64,000 bases of DNA, taken from assembly GCF_000204055.1 (NCBI RefSeq), contig NW_006768769.1, forward strand, positions 714,016 through 778,015, in the 5' to 3' direction. Positions 13,101-24,690 of this stretch are shown piece by piece. How positions within the stretch are numbered: the first letter of the stretch is position 1; each line of letters opens with the position of its first letter. A program made the position numbers and the translations under genes. The notes under the pieces are model-generated. The model was not told where the DNA came from and ran no database searches. It saw only the letters and a program-made list of their open reading frames with translations. Source of the DNA: Melampsora larici-populina 98AG31. Lineage: Eukaryota; Basidiomycota; Pucciniomycetes; Pucciniales; Melampsoraceae.

Positions 13101-14341
13101 GCTGGGGAAAAGGGAATTATTCTACTGGCTTGAGGTTGAGCTCCAGGAATTAAATCAACCTTAAAATTGTATTTTTGGCGGGGCGGTAAGCATTGGGCGT
13201 TGGATTTTTGGAACATGTTGAAAGGTCTATGGTAATAGGCCAGCACCATTTCTTCGACCATTTTCACAGGGTCCTTAAGTTTCAGATCCGCCGCTAGTTG
13301 TGCTGAAGTTGACCACGATGTCTTTGCCTCGTTGATATGTAAAAGACTGTCCAGAGGGAGAGAAAGGTGGCTAGCTTTTTCACAAGATCGAGGGTTTGAA
13401 CAAAGGCTAGCAAACTCACATTGCGGGGGCATTTGAGTATTGTCTCCGATACAAGCCCCCTTGTCTAGTTTCCTTGCTTGCCCCAATGGCTTCTCCTTGA
13501 GATCCTCGGGGTTATGGTTTGGAATAGACAATACTGAAAGTTCAATCGCAATTAGGTCATCTTGATTTGATGCTGGTAACAGTGTAGTCATTTGAGGTTC
13601 GGTGATTGAGTCATCTGTGTCATAAATCTTGGATGTTGTAACGTCTGAAGTGTCTTGAGTTGTGATGGGAATACTGAAATCAAAGAGATGTGGAAGCTTG
13701 CCAACTGTGTCATGACTTGGATCAGGAGAAAGATTATCAAACTCACATTGCGGGGGTGTTAATGTACTATTGGTACACACCCCCTTGTCACATTTCCTAG
13801 CTTCCCTTACGGGATCCATCAGGGGTCCAGGTAAGGGTGTTGTCGGATAGGACAAAACCAATGAGATGGTTGCAATATGAGGCCGTAGGTGTACATTTCC
13901 AGTTTTCCAATCAATGAGGTCATGGTGTTCTTTGATCCAAGGAATACCTAAGATTCCATCATAAGAGTCTTTGATTTTAGTAATAATAAATTCAGTTAAG
14001 TGTGTGTCTTCATTCATGTGTAGTTGAGTTTCATATGTTGCATGGCTCTTGGATCCATCAAAGCCGGTGATGACTTGTGCAGATAAGTTAGCTTCACTCA
14101 GGATACCGGTATTAGTGGCAAAAATCTCACTCAAAACATTATGAGTAGCACCAGAGTCAATGGGAAAAAATGTGTCAAAAGAATTTGGTGTGGCATGGGG
14201 ATGTTGGGACTTAGGCAAAGAAAGGCTGTATTGAACAAAAATACAAGGATCATCTTTATTGCACATTACGAGTCGATTTGTGCCCAATTTGATTTCATGT
14301 AAATCCCCCTTGTGGCTCAGGATAGGCACACCTATCATTCC
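10158..14341 (-). pseudogene. Pol of element 2 (PR-RT-RNase H-IN-chromodomain), frameshifted
   Basis: Protease: FFPIDSGATHNVL. Reverse transcriptase: FTKLDMRNAYG before a frame break at about 12840, then TMPFGPTGAPGYFQFF and the catalytic ITAYLDDTMIYT. RNase H: YTDHHNLETF and PDALSRHP. Integrase is spread over two pieces (VVDRMTKMSHFIP; VSDRGNIF; TVYHPRSKGQ). The C-terminus carries a chromodomain (YLVSWKGFSKEHNSWE), which in chromoviruses directs integration to marked chromatin. Breaks lie near 12840, 12310-12222, 11443-11283, 10980 and 10700. An insert of about 300 residues with repeated C-D-K-G-type peptides between protease and RT is unlike compact Ty3 pol proteins. Confidence 0.9.
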
Positions 14342-14359
14342 TGAGCTGCACCATTTTTT
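14315..14359 (-). promoter_or_regulatory. Candidate -1 frameshift signal at the gag/pol junction of element 2
   Basis: The gag frame reads TCA AAA AAT, giving heptamer A AAA AAT at 14359-14353. After a 6-nt spacer comes a 7-bp stem (14346-14340 with 14321-14315) enclosing a second 5-bp stem with a TGTG loop. The gag TGA is inside the structure, and the -1 frame runs into pol. Element 1 has the same layout with different paired bases. An alternative is stop-start reinitiation through ATGA, but element 1 has no ATG there. Confidence 0.75.
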
Positions 14360-14443
14360 GACGTATCTGCTCTACTAACTGCTTCATTTCCATGTTGATG
14401 ATTTATATCCTGAGTAGTCACTGCCGCTAGTTTAGCTTCTAAC

Positions 14444-16205
14444 CACAGCCCCCAATCACAAGTCACTGGCAGGCCAGTGCATCCCAACCAACCCTAGCAA
14501 GTTATGAACAAGTTATGAGAAAGTTATGAAATGGTTATCAAATGGACAACATCCATTGATTGAGAATTTGTTGAGAAGCGGGTGACATAACACCAACATT
14601 GAGATGATGTCATACAGTATAATAAATCTGTACAAACATGCTCCTGTATTTCCCCACCAGGAATATATAGTTTATTAACCTTTGTGATGTAAATTGACTG
14701 TAATTATTGAGGTTTGAAAAAAAAATCACGGGCAAAAAATACTTTTTTTGTGCTATACCTAACAATTGATTCTGGAATATCTTCCAGCCTTATGAATATA
14801 CATACATAGAGAATTGATAATCCTTTTGAAAATATGTTTCTCCACATTTTTGTCCCCTAAAGCCTTCCTGTATGGGCAGTATTTCTACAGGCAATTCCTG
14901 AATGTGTCTGCAAGTGTGATTTTCTGAAGTTCTTTGCCCCCAGACAAATTTTGAGGGAACATATTGTTGTGGTAAGGTACTCGTTTGGTCAAGTACATCA
15001 TGTTGTGTAGAAGGAACAAGGGGTAGCTGAGGTGTTTGGTCTAGAAGTAGGTATGGATTAGTGTGAAAGGGTGATTTAGAAGACTGAGCTTAGATCAATC
15101 CCAAAGTGTAAAGCATCAATTCATCTTTATCCTGATTAGTCAATGTCTATATGTACATGTTGTGTGCGCGTTTTATCTTTCATAATTGGGATTAGTTCTT
15201 TAAAAATTGTTGCTGTGATTTTCTCTTATAATCCCTGCCTCTCTCGAACTTTGGTTTCTCCCTCATCGTGTGGAAACTGAAGTTCATTAGTGAGCATATT
15301 TTTTCTCTTGAATTTTCTCTCATCTTATTCTCAACCTGGACTGTACTCACCCTCCACAATAGAACTTCCTACCACTATCGTGTCCTGCTGTTTGCAGGTA
15401 AGGCGTCGAAATCTCCGCCCTCTCATTTCTACCTTATCAAGTTCCTTTAGAACTCACAGTACCTGTTCTGTCCAGGTGAATAGTTTTTCTCTTACTTTAC
15501 TAGTTTTAATATGTGCGAGTTATCTATTGAATAATAACATCATGTGGAAACTGAAGTTCATTAAACTTCCTACCACTATTGTGTCCTGCTGTTTGCAGGT
15601 AAGGTGTTGAAATCTCCCCCCTCTCATTTCTACCTTATCGAGTTCCTTTAGAACTCACAGTACCTGTTCTGTCCAGGTCAGGCGTCAAAATCTCTGACCT
15701 CTCATTTCTACCTTATTGAGTTCCTTTAGAACTCACAGTACCTGTTCTGTCCAGGTACCATTCCTTCCGCGTTGACATCCAGTCCGCAGGAACTCCTTTC
15801 ACATATTGCCAAAATCATTCCGAATTTGATTCATATACATGTAAATGGTATTTTACAAAGATTTTGGTCATAAACATTGCCATATTCTGCCTAGAATCAA
15901 AGAATCAATCAAAATGTTGACTGCTCATGTACACACACCACAATAATAACTCAGTCAATTTACGTCACAAAGGTTAATAAACTATATATTCTTGGTGGGG
16001 AAATACAGGAGCAGGTTTGTACAGATTTATGATGCTGTATGACATCATCTCAATTTTGGTGGTATGACATATTTTGCTGGTGACTGACCCAAAACATCTT
16101 GAAAGCAGATGGATGTTATGCTGAAAACAAATTGAAGTTTTGTTGAAAAACTTTTGGAGACATTGGATGTACTGGCCTGCCAGTGAGCAGTAGTTGGGGG
16201 CTGTG
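14444..16205. mobile_element. Non-autonomous CACAG-ended DNA transposon (1.76 kb) in gag of element 2
   Basis: The ends are CACAGCCCCCAA...TTGGGGGCTGTG with 3-bp target duplications AAC (14441-14443 and 16206-16208). The terminal inverted repeats are long: about 260 bp at each end correspond imperfectly, including the TTAATAAACTATATATTC-type block. CAC-start ends with a 3-bp duplication are the signature of the CACTA/EnSpm superfamily. No transposase is visible. The interior (15368-15756) holds three imperfect copies of an 80-110 bp unit containing CTGTTTGCAGGTAAGG and CTGTCCAGGT. Twenty bases inside the left end lies a 16-bp palindrome-like motif CACTGGCAGGCCAGTG. Confidence 0.85.
15368..15756 (+). 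repeat. Three imperfect tandem copies of an 80-110 bp unit
   Basis: Each copy contains TCTCATTTCTACCTTAT, TTCCTTTAGAACTCACAG and TACCTGTTCTGTCCAGGT. Copies one and two are separated by about 90 bp of other sequence; copies two and three abut. CAG/GT junctions recur at the unit edges, so the units resemble splice-site-flanked blocks. The function is unknown. Confidence 0.75.
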
Positions 16206-17516
16206 AACTCCGCTACTTTACTATGCCAACCACTCTTGCCTTTAGCCTGATTTTTTCTGCTACAATTTGGACAAGCATTTGAACAATGACCCTGGCCATC
16301 ACATCTGAAACAACACCCCATCCTCATCCTCTTAGCCTTCTCTTCATTGGTGAGTCATACGAATCCAGAAGATACATCCATAGCGTTTGGATCTGGAGTG
16401 GAAGATGAGTACAAGGTTGATGTGTCCGCAACACCGTGGATCTTGCCGTTGATCTTAATAGCAATATTAGCAATCTGCTCTATTGATTCAAAAGTGTCCT
16501 GGACCATCACCATAGCAACACGGATCTCTTTCTCAAGGCCTTGTTTGTAATGGCTAATGAGGGTAGGAGTTTCCCAACCAGTCGCCGTGGCGTGGATGTT
16601 GAACTCATGCATGTAAGCCGCAACCGTAGTCTTTTTAGATAAATTTCTTCACGCACGTTTGGCTTTTGATTTCTTTTTAGTATCAAAATACATGGCCTTA
16701 AAGTTTTGAACAAATCGTTCAAACGTTACTAGCTGAGACTTTTTGGGATTGAACAACCCTTCTGTCAATGGTTGCGCCCAGCTGCTAGCAGCACCAGTAA
16801 GGTAGGATAAAGCAAACACTACTTTACTACATTCATTGACAAATTAGGATGGATGGGCTAACATGTAAAGCTGAACTTGGCTAGCACAAATTTTGGCGGG
16901 ACCTCCACAAGTACCATTGAATTTATCAGGACATGCAACCTTCGGCCCCTTTGGGACTATGGTAGTTTCAACGCAAGTTGCTGACGAGTGGGGCTGAGTG
17001 TTTATACTCAATGTAGCGTCCAAGGAGCAGGTTGATAGCATTGGTGAGCTTTGATAGCAGCAAGTCTTGCTTCTGCGTCTTGGGATTTAGCCTCTGCTTG
17101 TTCACGTAATGATCTTTCTTCAACCAAAGCTCTAGTAAGTTCATCAAGTTGCTTCTGAATAGTCTCCATATCAGCACGGTCAATAGCGTCAACGGAGTGT
17201 ACAGTTGTATTGGTTTCAGACTTGTCGTTGCTAGACTCAGTGGTTCTGTACGTAGGTGACTTGGTGGCGTTCGACTGTGGTTGACTGGGATTCTAAGTTC
17301 AATCATAACTTCTGTATGCAATTCAAATACTAAAGTTTCAGGTCAAAAGTGTGTGATGTCTCTTCTTTTTGAGTTCTATTGATGTGTTTGGTTCTGAGAT
17401 ACTTCAATCTAATCTAATCTTAATCACCAATTGATTTCTAATATAAATCCTCTTCAATCTTCTGAATCTAAATCTAATCCTTGATCTTGTCTTTTAAATA
17501 AGTAGATCTGACAATA

Positions 17517-17694
17517 TGTTATGATTGGTCTCACGGTTCAGTTCAAGAGATGAAGGATTCTAATCCAATAGCAGGTTTCTTATTGTGATTGTCAGATGGG
17601 AAAAGGATCTATAATATGACGCATTTACAACATAATAACAAGTCTGATTTGTGACAGTTGTAATAGACGTTTCACTTAGTGTGTAGTCATAACA
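17517..17694 (-). repeat. 5' LTR of element 2 (178 bp)
   Basis: Matches 9877-10054 over its full length. One base inside it, 17506-17515 (ATCTGACAAT on +) is exactly complementary to 17588-17597 within the LTR. This is the candidate self-priming site. Confidence 0.92.
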
Positions 17695-18723
17695 GTAGAT
17701 TCCCATATGTCCAGCTGCCTCTATCTCATCATGGATCACAAAACCAATTGCTTTGCGTAGAAGTGGCCAAATACTTTCAATCTTCTGATTGCGTTGAGAG
17801 GTTGTATAGATATGAGCTGATTCAGCTTCTTCAGGAGTAAAACGACCATAAATTTGAGCCAATGACATTTAAAATCCAGCCATCTTGATGATTTCAGTCC
17901 CATGATCTGTGCAAGCCTTTTGCGGAATTCCTCCAAGTTTTTCAACAATATCCAGATAGTAATATCCAATTCTTTGTGGATCATTGTTATTAACACCCAC
18001 ATATATTCCCAAGACCTTTCTAGACCAAGCATCAATGAGGCCGTAAATTTTAATTTGAAAAGGCTTGAGTTTATCATGACCATCTCTAGACCAGACATGA
18101 TTTGGACCATCAACATGAAATACCCGCCTCTTCAATTGCCCTTGACATTGTGCAGCAACACCCTCTGGGTCAATTTGTTTAAGTAAAGTTTGGACTGTGT
18201 TCCATTTGACTCAAATATTATGTAATACAGCCAAGGCATTCGTCATGCATTGTATCACAGTATCACAATGTGAATCATGTATTATGAATTCCATTTGTTC
18301 AATCAGAAGCTCTGGGACCACTAGTCCAGTCTGGAGATCATCTTTCTTCCAGCTAAGTGACAAATCTGGGGACATCTTGCACACATCATACATATTGATC
18401 ATAATACCTGTATCTCCCTTGGTCTGATCAATGGCTTCTTTCCTTTGATAGCCACATTTATTGAATTCTATGAGGAGTCCTTCTACTAGTGCTTTATCTT
18501 GAGGTGATAATTTATTGTAGGCAGTACTGAGGCCAAACATTTAAAGGCGGCAAGTAAGGGTTGTACATGGGATTTTGATCCCAATGCCATCAAGATGTGA
18601 GAGTGTTTCATCTCTTTGCATTACAGCTGCAACACACTGGTGTATACACTGCCAGCATTAAGTATATTCCTTGGTGGGAATATGACCTAAGCTGGGAAGA
18701 TGATTGAGAGTATATTGGGTCAT

Positions 18724-19645
18724 GAAATCATCTTGCACTGCACATCTGAGCCATAAAGCTTATGCTACATATGTGCAAACATCTGAGTAGTCCTGAGCTA
18801 TAAGCTAAATACAAGTCCACTGAGTTATCTGCTCATTTAGATATGCAAATCACATGTAATACCTTCTGTAACTTTGGTCAGATTGAGACATACATTTCAA
18901 AAGATTGACTACATATAGCACAATGGCCACTTGGGAAATATTCATGGAGCTGTGTAACAGTAGGGGAAGGGGAATATGGTCCCTAGGACCCATATTCACA
19001 CCAAGGAACGTACTTGATGCTGGCAGTGATAGTGTGCTCTTCAATCTCTTGATGATACACAGGATTGTCGTTGTCTTCAGATTCACAATCAGAGTATTTT
19101 TGAGCTATATTTTGATGCTGCATTTCAGAAATGTAATTTTCAATCAGTGAAGGAGAAGAATACAAGATTGACAAATGATATTGAGAAAATCTTGGTCCGG
19201 CTCTCCATTTTCCACCAAGTTGGATACAACCTATATAACATGTTTGATGAGATAAAGAAAATTCAGGATGGTGGTGGTGCTGAGGAGTTGATCAATGAAA
19301 TCAAAATTCCGGTCAATTCTGAAATTGACCAGTTGCAATTTTGGCAAAGTACAAGTTTGACGCATAGTGCATGTAGCACATGGTGCATAGTACACACACA
19401 TAGCGCATAGGGCATATCACATAAGGTGGTCCTTGGGCGCTCATCAGGGACACCATAGAAAACAGATATCTTGACTAGGAGACTTGTTGCTTTTCAGCAG
19501 CAACACATTTCTTTGCTACTTTGTGTACGATAGATCCACTCTCATCCTTTATATCATCCAATTTGAGATAGATATCATGCCAAAATGAGTCAAGACCAGA
19601 TCTTATCTCTGATGACGAAGTAAAGAAGTTTTTGTCATTTAGTTT
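18724..19645. other. Intergenic, nothing recognised
   Basis: Sequence upstream of the integrase-core pseudogene. Minus-strand ORFs at 18983-19174 and 19475-19720 have no recognisable domain. A short run of related GCATAGTGCAT/GCACATGGTGCAT words lies at about 19358-19415. Confidence 0.5.
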
Positions 19646-19940
19646 GGCCCTTGCTATTTGCAGCCCACACAAAATCCATGTAGGCGCTGCCAAAACAGCA
19701 CCTACATGAAGGTTTCCCATGAAAAAGCGCCTACATTTATGATGTAGGCGCTATTTCCTTTTTCAAATGATGCATGTACAGGCTGAAAAACCAATGTAGG
19801 AGTCATTTGTGTATGCCTACATTCTAAAAATGAAATGTAGGCGTAAATTTGAAGCGCCTACATTGTGTAGGCGTCACAAAAATGTGCCTACAGCTTTTTT
19901 TTGACTGTAGGCGTAATTTTTGTGCACCTACATATGTTAA
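19646..19940 (+). repeat. Left terminal inverted repeat of the 7.9 kb element
   Basis: Near-identical inverted match to 27295-27531, with about ten GTAGGCG(C/T)-type motifs in both orientations. The correspondence weakens after about 200-230 bp. Confidence 0.85.
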
Positions 19941-20045
19941 TACCAACACCCTTATAATTTAATACCAACACCCTTATAATTTAATTCCAACACCCTTATG
20001 ATTCAATTCCAACACCCTTATAATTAATTATAAGACCCTTATAAT
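19940..20045 (+). repeat. Tandem array of a ~22 bp CCAACACCCTTATAATTTAAT unit
   Basis: Four to five copies lie immediately inside the left TIR. A degenerate array of the same unit, in the same (not inverted) orientation, lies at 27165-27270 just inside the right TIR. Confidence 0.8.
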
Positions 20046-20560
20046 CATAAAACTAAAGGCACGACTGAGTTTCTCGGCGAAACTGGATTAAACACCTTAA
20101 GCCTTCATAAGCCCCCCTAAGCCCCTAAGCATCCATAACTCCCCTACTCCAAATGGCAGACTCACCCAACCTCTTGTTTTTGTTGCCTTCCGATTCCTCA
20201 CCCCAATTCTATACCTACCCAGCAAGATCAATCCACAATACTATTGTTTGCTATGCTTTGAGATTCACCACCACAACTCAATCGTAGCAACATTCTTGTG
20301 GACAGCTTTAACGCCTGTCGTGCTTTGATATTCACGAAAACAATTTATTCATTTCCGACCGACAAGTTTCAATAGCTGATGTTAAGGTGTTTGTCATTCT
20401 GGATTTGCGCCAAACAGCTGTTTTGAATATCTATCTCAAAGAATAACAATCGACAATTCTATTCGATCAATTAATCAAGCTTTGATCATACTCAATCTCA
20501 ATCAAGAAGGGGTTTCAAGCTGATATCAAGGTGTTCAATATTTTAAGGCATTTTGAACAG

Positions 20561-21422
20561 ATGGAAATCTTGACAATACATCTCAAAGACAATTTTATTC
20601 AACGATATATTGAAGATCCAACACAAGAGCATTTTCAAATCATAAAATTCGGGAACGATATCAGAATCTTCTTCATTTCTTCTGAACCGTTGGATTCAAC
20701 AGTTGAAGTCAAAATTGAATTCCAAATCGATCACTGGATATTTGCTAAGTCAAAGTTGAAAATATCGATTGCCTTAAGACTCAATGAACAATTAATAAGT
20801 ATCAATAAATCTTTTGCTGGAATTAAGAATGATATGTTTAAAGTTTTGAAATGGATGACTAATTCAATGAAAGAGAAATGTGATGAAGTTACTCAAACGT
20901 TTCTAATGGATTGGAAATCGGTTTTGAGGATTGAAAAAGAAGAAGTTATTACACTTGATCATTTTCTTTGGGCTTGGTTGAATGGTAAGTCAATTTTGTT
21001 CAATCCTCATTTTTCATACGAGTTTTGAATTCTCATTCACTGGATTTCTTTATACTATAGTCAATACTAGATGTCTTTGGTTTGAATCTAGGACTCAAGA
21101 ATCATGATCATAATATCACCTTAGCGCCTGTAATCGATATGGTAAATAAATTATTCCAATCCGACTTCGTTTCAGAAAAAACTAAACATACCTCTTCATT
21201 GTCTTTTTGGCCCATTCAAAGGTTAATCATACACTTTCATGCAAAGTCAAACCAATTTCAACTCTAAATACCTTTAGTTTATACTCAACACATCCCAGTA
21301 ATTGTCTCAAATCACCAACAAGTCAAACATTAGTCTTGTCATCCAAACGAAATGAAATCTCAAAGAAAAATACTTCATCGCACCAAAAAGGTGATGAGAT
21401 TTCATTTTCTTACGGATCTTAA
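20561..21422 (+). pseudogene. SET-domain protein (lysine methyltransferase-like) fragment
   Basis: The reading starts MEILTIHLKDNF at 20561. The recognisable part is the second half of a SETD3/SETD6-type SET domain: ITLDHFLWAWLN, then across an intron (GTAAGT...CTATAG, about 20988-21060) VNTRCLWFES. After a 1-nt frame shift NHDHNITLAPVIDMVN follows, and the segment ends with KGDEISFSYGS and a stop. These correspond to the SET motifs VNTR, (D)xxNH-like and YG. A retained intron means capture was from DNA, not from a spliced transcript. The frame shift and divergent substrate motif argue against activity. Near-identical short blocks (ACTAAAGGCAC...GAAACTGG) lie on both sides (about 20050 and 21424). 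Confidence 0.6.
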
Positions 21423-21599
21423 CACTAAAGGCACAACTCAAAGGCACAACACGAAACTGGACTAAACCCTTAGCACCTTAACGCGCTGTATCATAACGTT
21501 CAGTTCTCATAAATTATATAACAATTAATTGTAAACCAGATTCGCTCAAACAGTTCCCACTCAACAAAATACCTCAAAATACGCCATCAGCGCGAAATG

Positions 21600-24500
21600 T
21601 CAAAATCGGGTCGAACCTGTTCCTGAAGGGTCTTTTTTACTTACCTACGGGCCGTCATCAGGCCACTTTGACGATTCTTCAGGGATCAAGAATATGAATT
21701 GAGTGATGGCTTCCTCATTTGAAGAGAAAAAGATCATATGGTCATTGTCGGACCATGACATCAATTCACGTTTTGGTATCATGAAGGGATTGCAAAGATT
21801 GTACTCAATGGTCGAGTATGTCATATTGCTTGACCTCCTTGCCCAATTACTCTCATCTAACTGCTCTCAATTTTTTCAGACTTGCCTGATCGACATCCAT
21901 CCTGCTCAGAGGTACATGAAATTTGATAAAGGTCAGTGGCGTCGAGCGTTCTTCAGACGTACGTAGAAAAATGTTCATTTGGTCACATGATTGTCAATTT
22001 CAATCAAATCTGGGTACTTCATATCAGTGTATACTGGTACTTTACTGCCTACAAGTGAGTTGAACATCATATTCACAATGGCAGATGTTCAAATTTCAAT
22101 ATGCTTACAAGAACGTTTGATCCCAGTTCTCCTTCTATATACACTCTTCCCAATTAGCGCATTCCCACCACCGCGATGCAGTGGTCTGCTGTTGCTCTTG
22201 GTGGGGCAGTATCATCTTTGATCACAACCCTTGCTACAGCCACCAAACTCTCATATGTCCTACCACGTAGAACAACATTTCTCATCTCGCTAGGCGCATG
22301 GTCTGTCTTGTCATCTTGGATCTCACCGCTAGACCTACTGTATACATCACTGGATTTGATTGAACCTCACAAACCACTAAATTGATCGCTATAATCCAAT
22401 TCTGTTTCTCAGTCTTGACTACAATACTCTTCTGGATTGTACCATCTGATCCGATGTTTGGAGATTGGGTGTCTGGCAAGGCCCACAAGTATCTTGCCAA
22501 TCAAACCTTTACAGCTGCCTATCCCAATTTTGAGTTTGCAGAACGTTCAGCTTTGATCTCACTTTGGTTACTCGTCTTCCTTTGTAAATTTGTCAAATCA
22601 TGCTTTTTCTTGACACTCAATTGGAAAATCCAATCCAAGTCATGGTAGGTATGAAAGTACAAGGGTGTTGGGATAAAATCTTTGGTGATATTCTGTGTTG
22701 TAATCACCCTATGTTTGCATTGTTAATCATGTTTGTAATGGATTTAGTTTTATTCTTCTTGGATACATTTTCATGGGTGAGACCTCCAAATCTCCTTTTT
22801 TGATTCCTTGTATGGCTTTGGAAGTTCCTGACAACCATCTTTCCCCAGTATGTGATTTGGAACACACTCTCCTTTGTTGAGACTTTTGATCTGGACACCT
22901 TGGTCAGATACCTTCACATGTTTGCCCAAAAAAATCTATGCAAAAGTTCTTGCTACCTCTGAAATGCAGGCAAGGCTCAAGCCCAAGGTCTTGGTATCTC
23001 AGATTTGGAATGCATTCATCATTTCAATCCATCACAAGCATTTACTGAGCATTGCCCACGTCCAACTTCTTCTTTATGTATGTTCTTGTCTCTTATCTTT
23101 TGGTCCATGTTTCTCAGTACTGATCTATTGTGCATTTCATCAGCATCAAGTCCCAAGCAAGAATGATGGCAAGTGTACACTTTGAGCACCAATGATCTTC
23201 ATCTCACAAGAGGTCAAAGGACTAAAGGCCAAATTCTTTCCTCCTGGAACCAAGGCCAAAAGACAAACTCCATTCTCTGCCCAATCTTGGTATGTCTATC
23301 TTTTCTTTGTTGCTCTGATCACATTCAACTGGTCTAATGCAATTCTCCATATCATAGATCTATGTCTATTCCTCAACCATTTCCTGTTGACGTCATGCCT
23401 ACCTTTACCTTTCTCACACCACATTATTCCAAAAAGATTCCGCTTTTGCTTTGAGAGATCATTAGGGAATAAGACCAAAATGCTCGAGTCACCTTTTTGG
23501 AGTATTCGAAGCAACTTCACCCAGTTGAGTGGGGCAACTTTGTACAGGATACAAAAATCTTGGCTGAGGAGCCTAATGTATTTCCCTCTTATGAGTTAAG
23601 TACTCCAGAGCCATCAAGCTCCTCTATTGAGTCAAAAACTCTGAGATTGTACAACTCTACGGCGGCGCTACGAACAAGTTAGAGCGTCAACTGGAGCAAA
23701 TGGCCAGGCAAAAGTTTTGATCAGTGGTCTCAATGCAACAATACTCCAAATCTGCCAAGGAGGAAGGAGGAAGTCAAAAACACACAGTTTTTACTGAAAG
23801 CTTACGCTGATCTTAACATTGTGTACCTAGACAAAGACAAACAACGTAAAGAAGGAGGAGATATTCAAATCTACTCTGCACTCATTGACAGTCACTTGGA
23901 GATCTGATCTTACCCAATGGCCAAAAATGTCCCAAGTTCAGAGGCAAGTTGCCTGGTGATCCAATTTTGGGTGATGGGAAATCTGATAAGCAAAACCATA
24001 CCATCATCTTCCATTATGGAGAATATGTTCAGTCAATCAATGCCAATCAGGATAATTATCTTGAAGAATGTCTCAAGATTTGTAACATGCTGGGAGAATT
24101 TGAAGATTTCCATGTTTCCAACCAATCACCATACTCATTGACTGGTGCAAAAGAATTCATCAAGTTTCCTGTTGCAATTGTCAAAGCAAGAGAATACATC
24201 TTCTCACAAAACATTGGTGTCCTTGGCAATGTTGCCGCTGGAAAAGCACAAATGTTTGGTACACTTGCTGTTGGATCATGTTCATTCATTGAGGAAAGTA
24301 GCATTATGGTCATTCTGCTGTCCTTAAAACAATCTTTATGACTACTTGAGGAGGAGTTTTGGAGGCTCAAAAAGTTTTACATCTTTCTGAAGATATTTAC
24401 AAAGATATGAATACATTTGGTAGAGGGGGTAGAATTGAACACACATAATATTATCAATGTGCTAAAGGTCAAGATTTGGGTTTTGGAATGATTTTGAATA

Positions 24501-24690
24501 TTCAAACTAAGATTGGTACTGGTATGTGAGAACAAACGTTGGCAAGAGAGTATCATTACTTGGGAACCCATTTGCCTCTTGATTGATTTCTTACATTTTA
24601 CTATACTTATCCTGGATTTTACATGGACAACATTCTTGTAAGTCCTACCAATTATTTCTTTTGATATCATTGTATGCGGCAACTTAACAT
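21600..24690 (+). pseudogene. FKS1: 1,3-beta-glucan synthase catalytic subunit fragment (FKS1-like), decayed
   Basis: Translation in shifting frames matches the plasma-membrane glucan synthase that makes cell-wall 1,3-beta-glucan. Visible landmarks, in order: [200 protein letters not shown]. This spans the central catalytic region; the N-terminal third and C-terminal transmembrane part are missing or unrecognisable. Introns remain (for example GTATGT..CATCAG at about 23078-23140), and stops and frameshifts are frequent. It cannot encode a working enzyme. Confidence 0.88.

Larger units (their letters stand above)
14335..17308 (-). pseudogene. Gag of element 2, frameshifted and split by a DNA element
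   Basis: The N-terminal coiled-coil region (METIQKQLDELTRALVEE) reads from about 17290. Capsid-like segments follow in several frames (VPKGPKVACPDKFNG; HEFNIHATATGWETPTLISH). The zinc knuckle CFRCDGQGHCSNAC lies near 16320-16280. The frame is cut at 16206 by the element 14444-16205 and resumes at 14443 with a Lys/Ala-rich tail ending at a TGA overlapping the pol ATG (ATGA). Removing the element and one copy of its 3-bp duplication restores the gag frame across the junction, so gag was open there when the insertion happened. Several frame breaks elsewhere are later or independent lesions. Confidence 0.8.
9877..17694 (-). mobile_element. Ty3/gypsy chromovirus (element 2), two LTRs, nested insertion
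   Basis: Two 178 bp LTRs, both TGTTATGATTGG...GTCATAACA, flank a minus-strand gag-pol. A polypurine tract (read as CCCCCTTTTAACACC on +) lies just inside the left (3') LTR. Pol order is protease, reverse transcriptase, RNase H, integrase and C-terminal chromodomain, so it is a chromovirus. Many frameshifts and stops make it non-autonomous. The two flanks, ATATA on the left and GTAGA on the right, do not form a perfect target duplication, which fits an old insertion. It sits inside the integrase-core pseudogene and is itself interrupted by 14444-16205. Confidence 0.92.
9265..18723 (-). pseudogene. Integrase-core (DDE) transposase-like gene, split by a Ty3 element
   Basis: The gene reads leftwards from an ATG at 18723 to 17695, is interrupted by the LTR element 9877-17694, and resumes at 9876 down to 9265. 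Visible signatures are VDGPNHVWSRDGHDKL, YGLIDAWSRKVLGIYV, ACTDHGTEI and QRNQKIESIW, i.e. the D..D..E pattern of the integrase-core family common in basidiomycetes. The C-terminal part has VLPTGTIPNVVYYLPEG and PVPKSTIQAL. An intron with GTAAGT..TTTTTAG (about 9847-9783) still joins in frame. In-frame stops (for example TGA near 18195, TAA at 17871-17869, TGA near 9711) show the gene was already decayed or decayed after the insertion. The DNA ends of this element were not found. Confidence 0.65.

Noticed and set aside
15368..15756. Regularly repeated units that might be read as a CRISPR-like array
   Set aside because: The copies are long, imperfect, unevenly spaced and inside a eukaryotic transposon; no cas-like gene is present.
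9872..17699. 5-bp target duplication for Ty3 element 2
   Set aside because: ATATA and GTAGA do not match well enough; recorded as absent.
21600..24690. A functional glucan synthase gene
   Set aside because: Stops and frame changes occur throughout and both termini are missing, so it is a relic.
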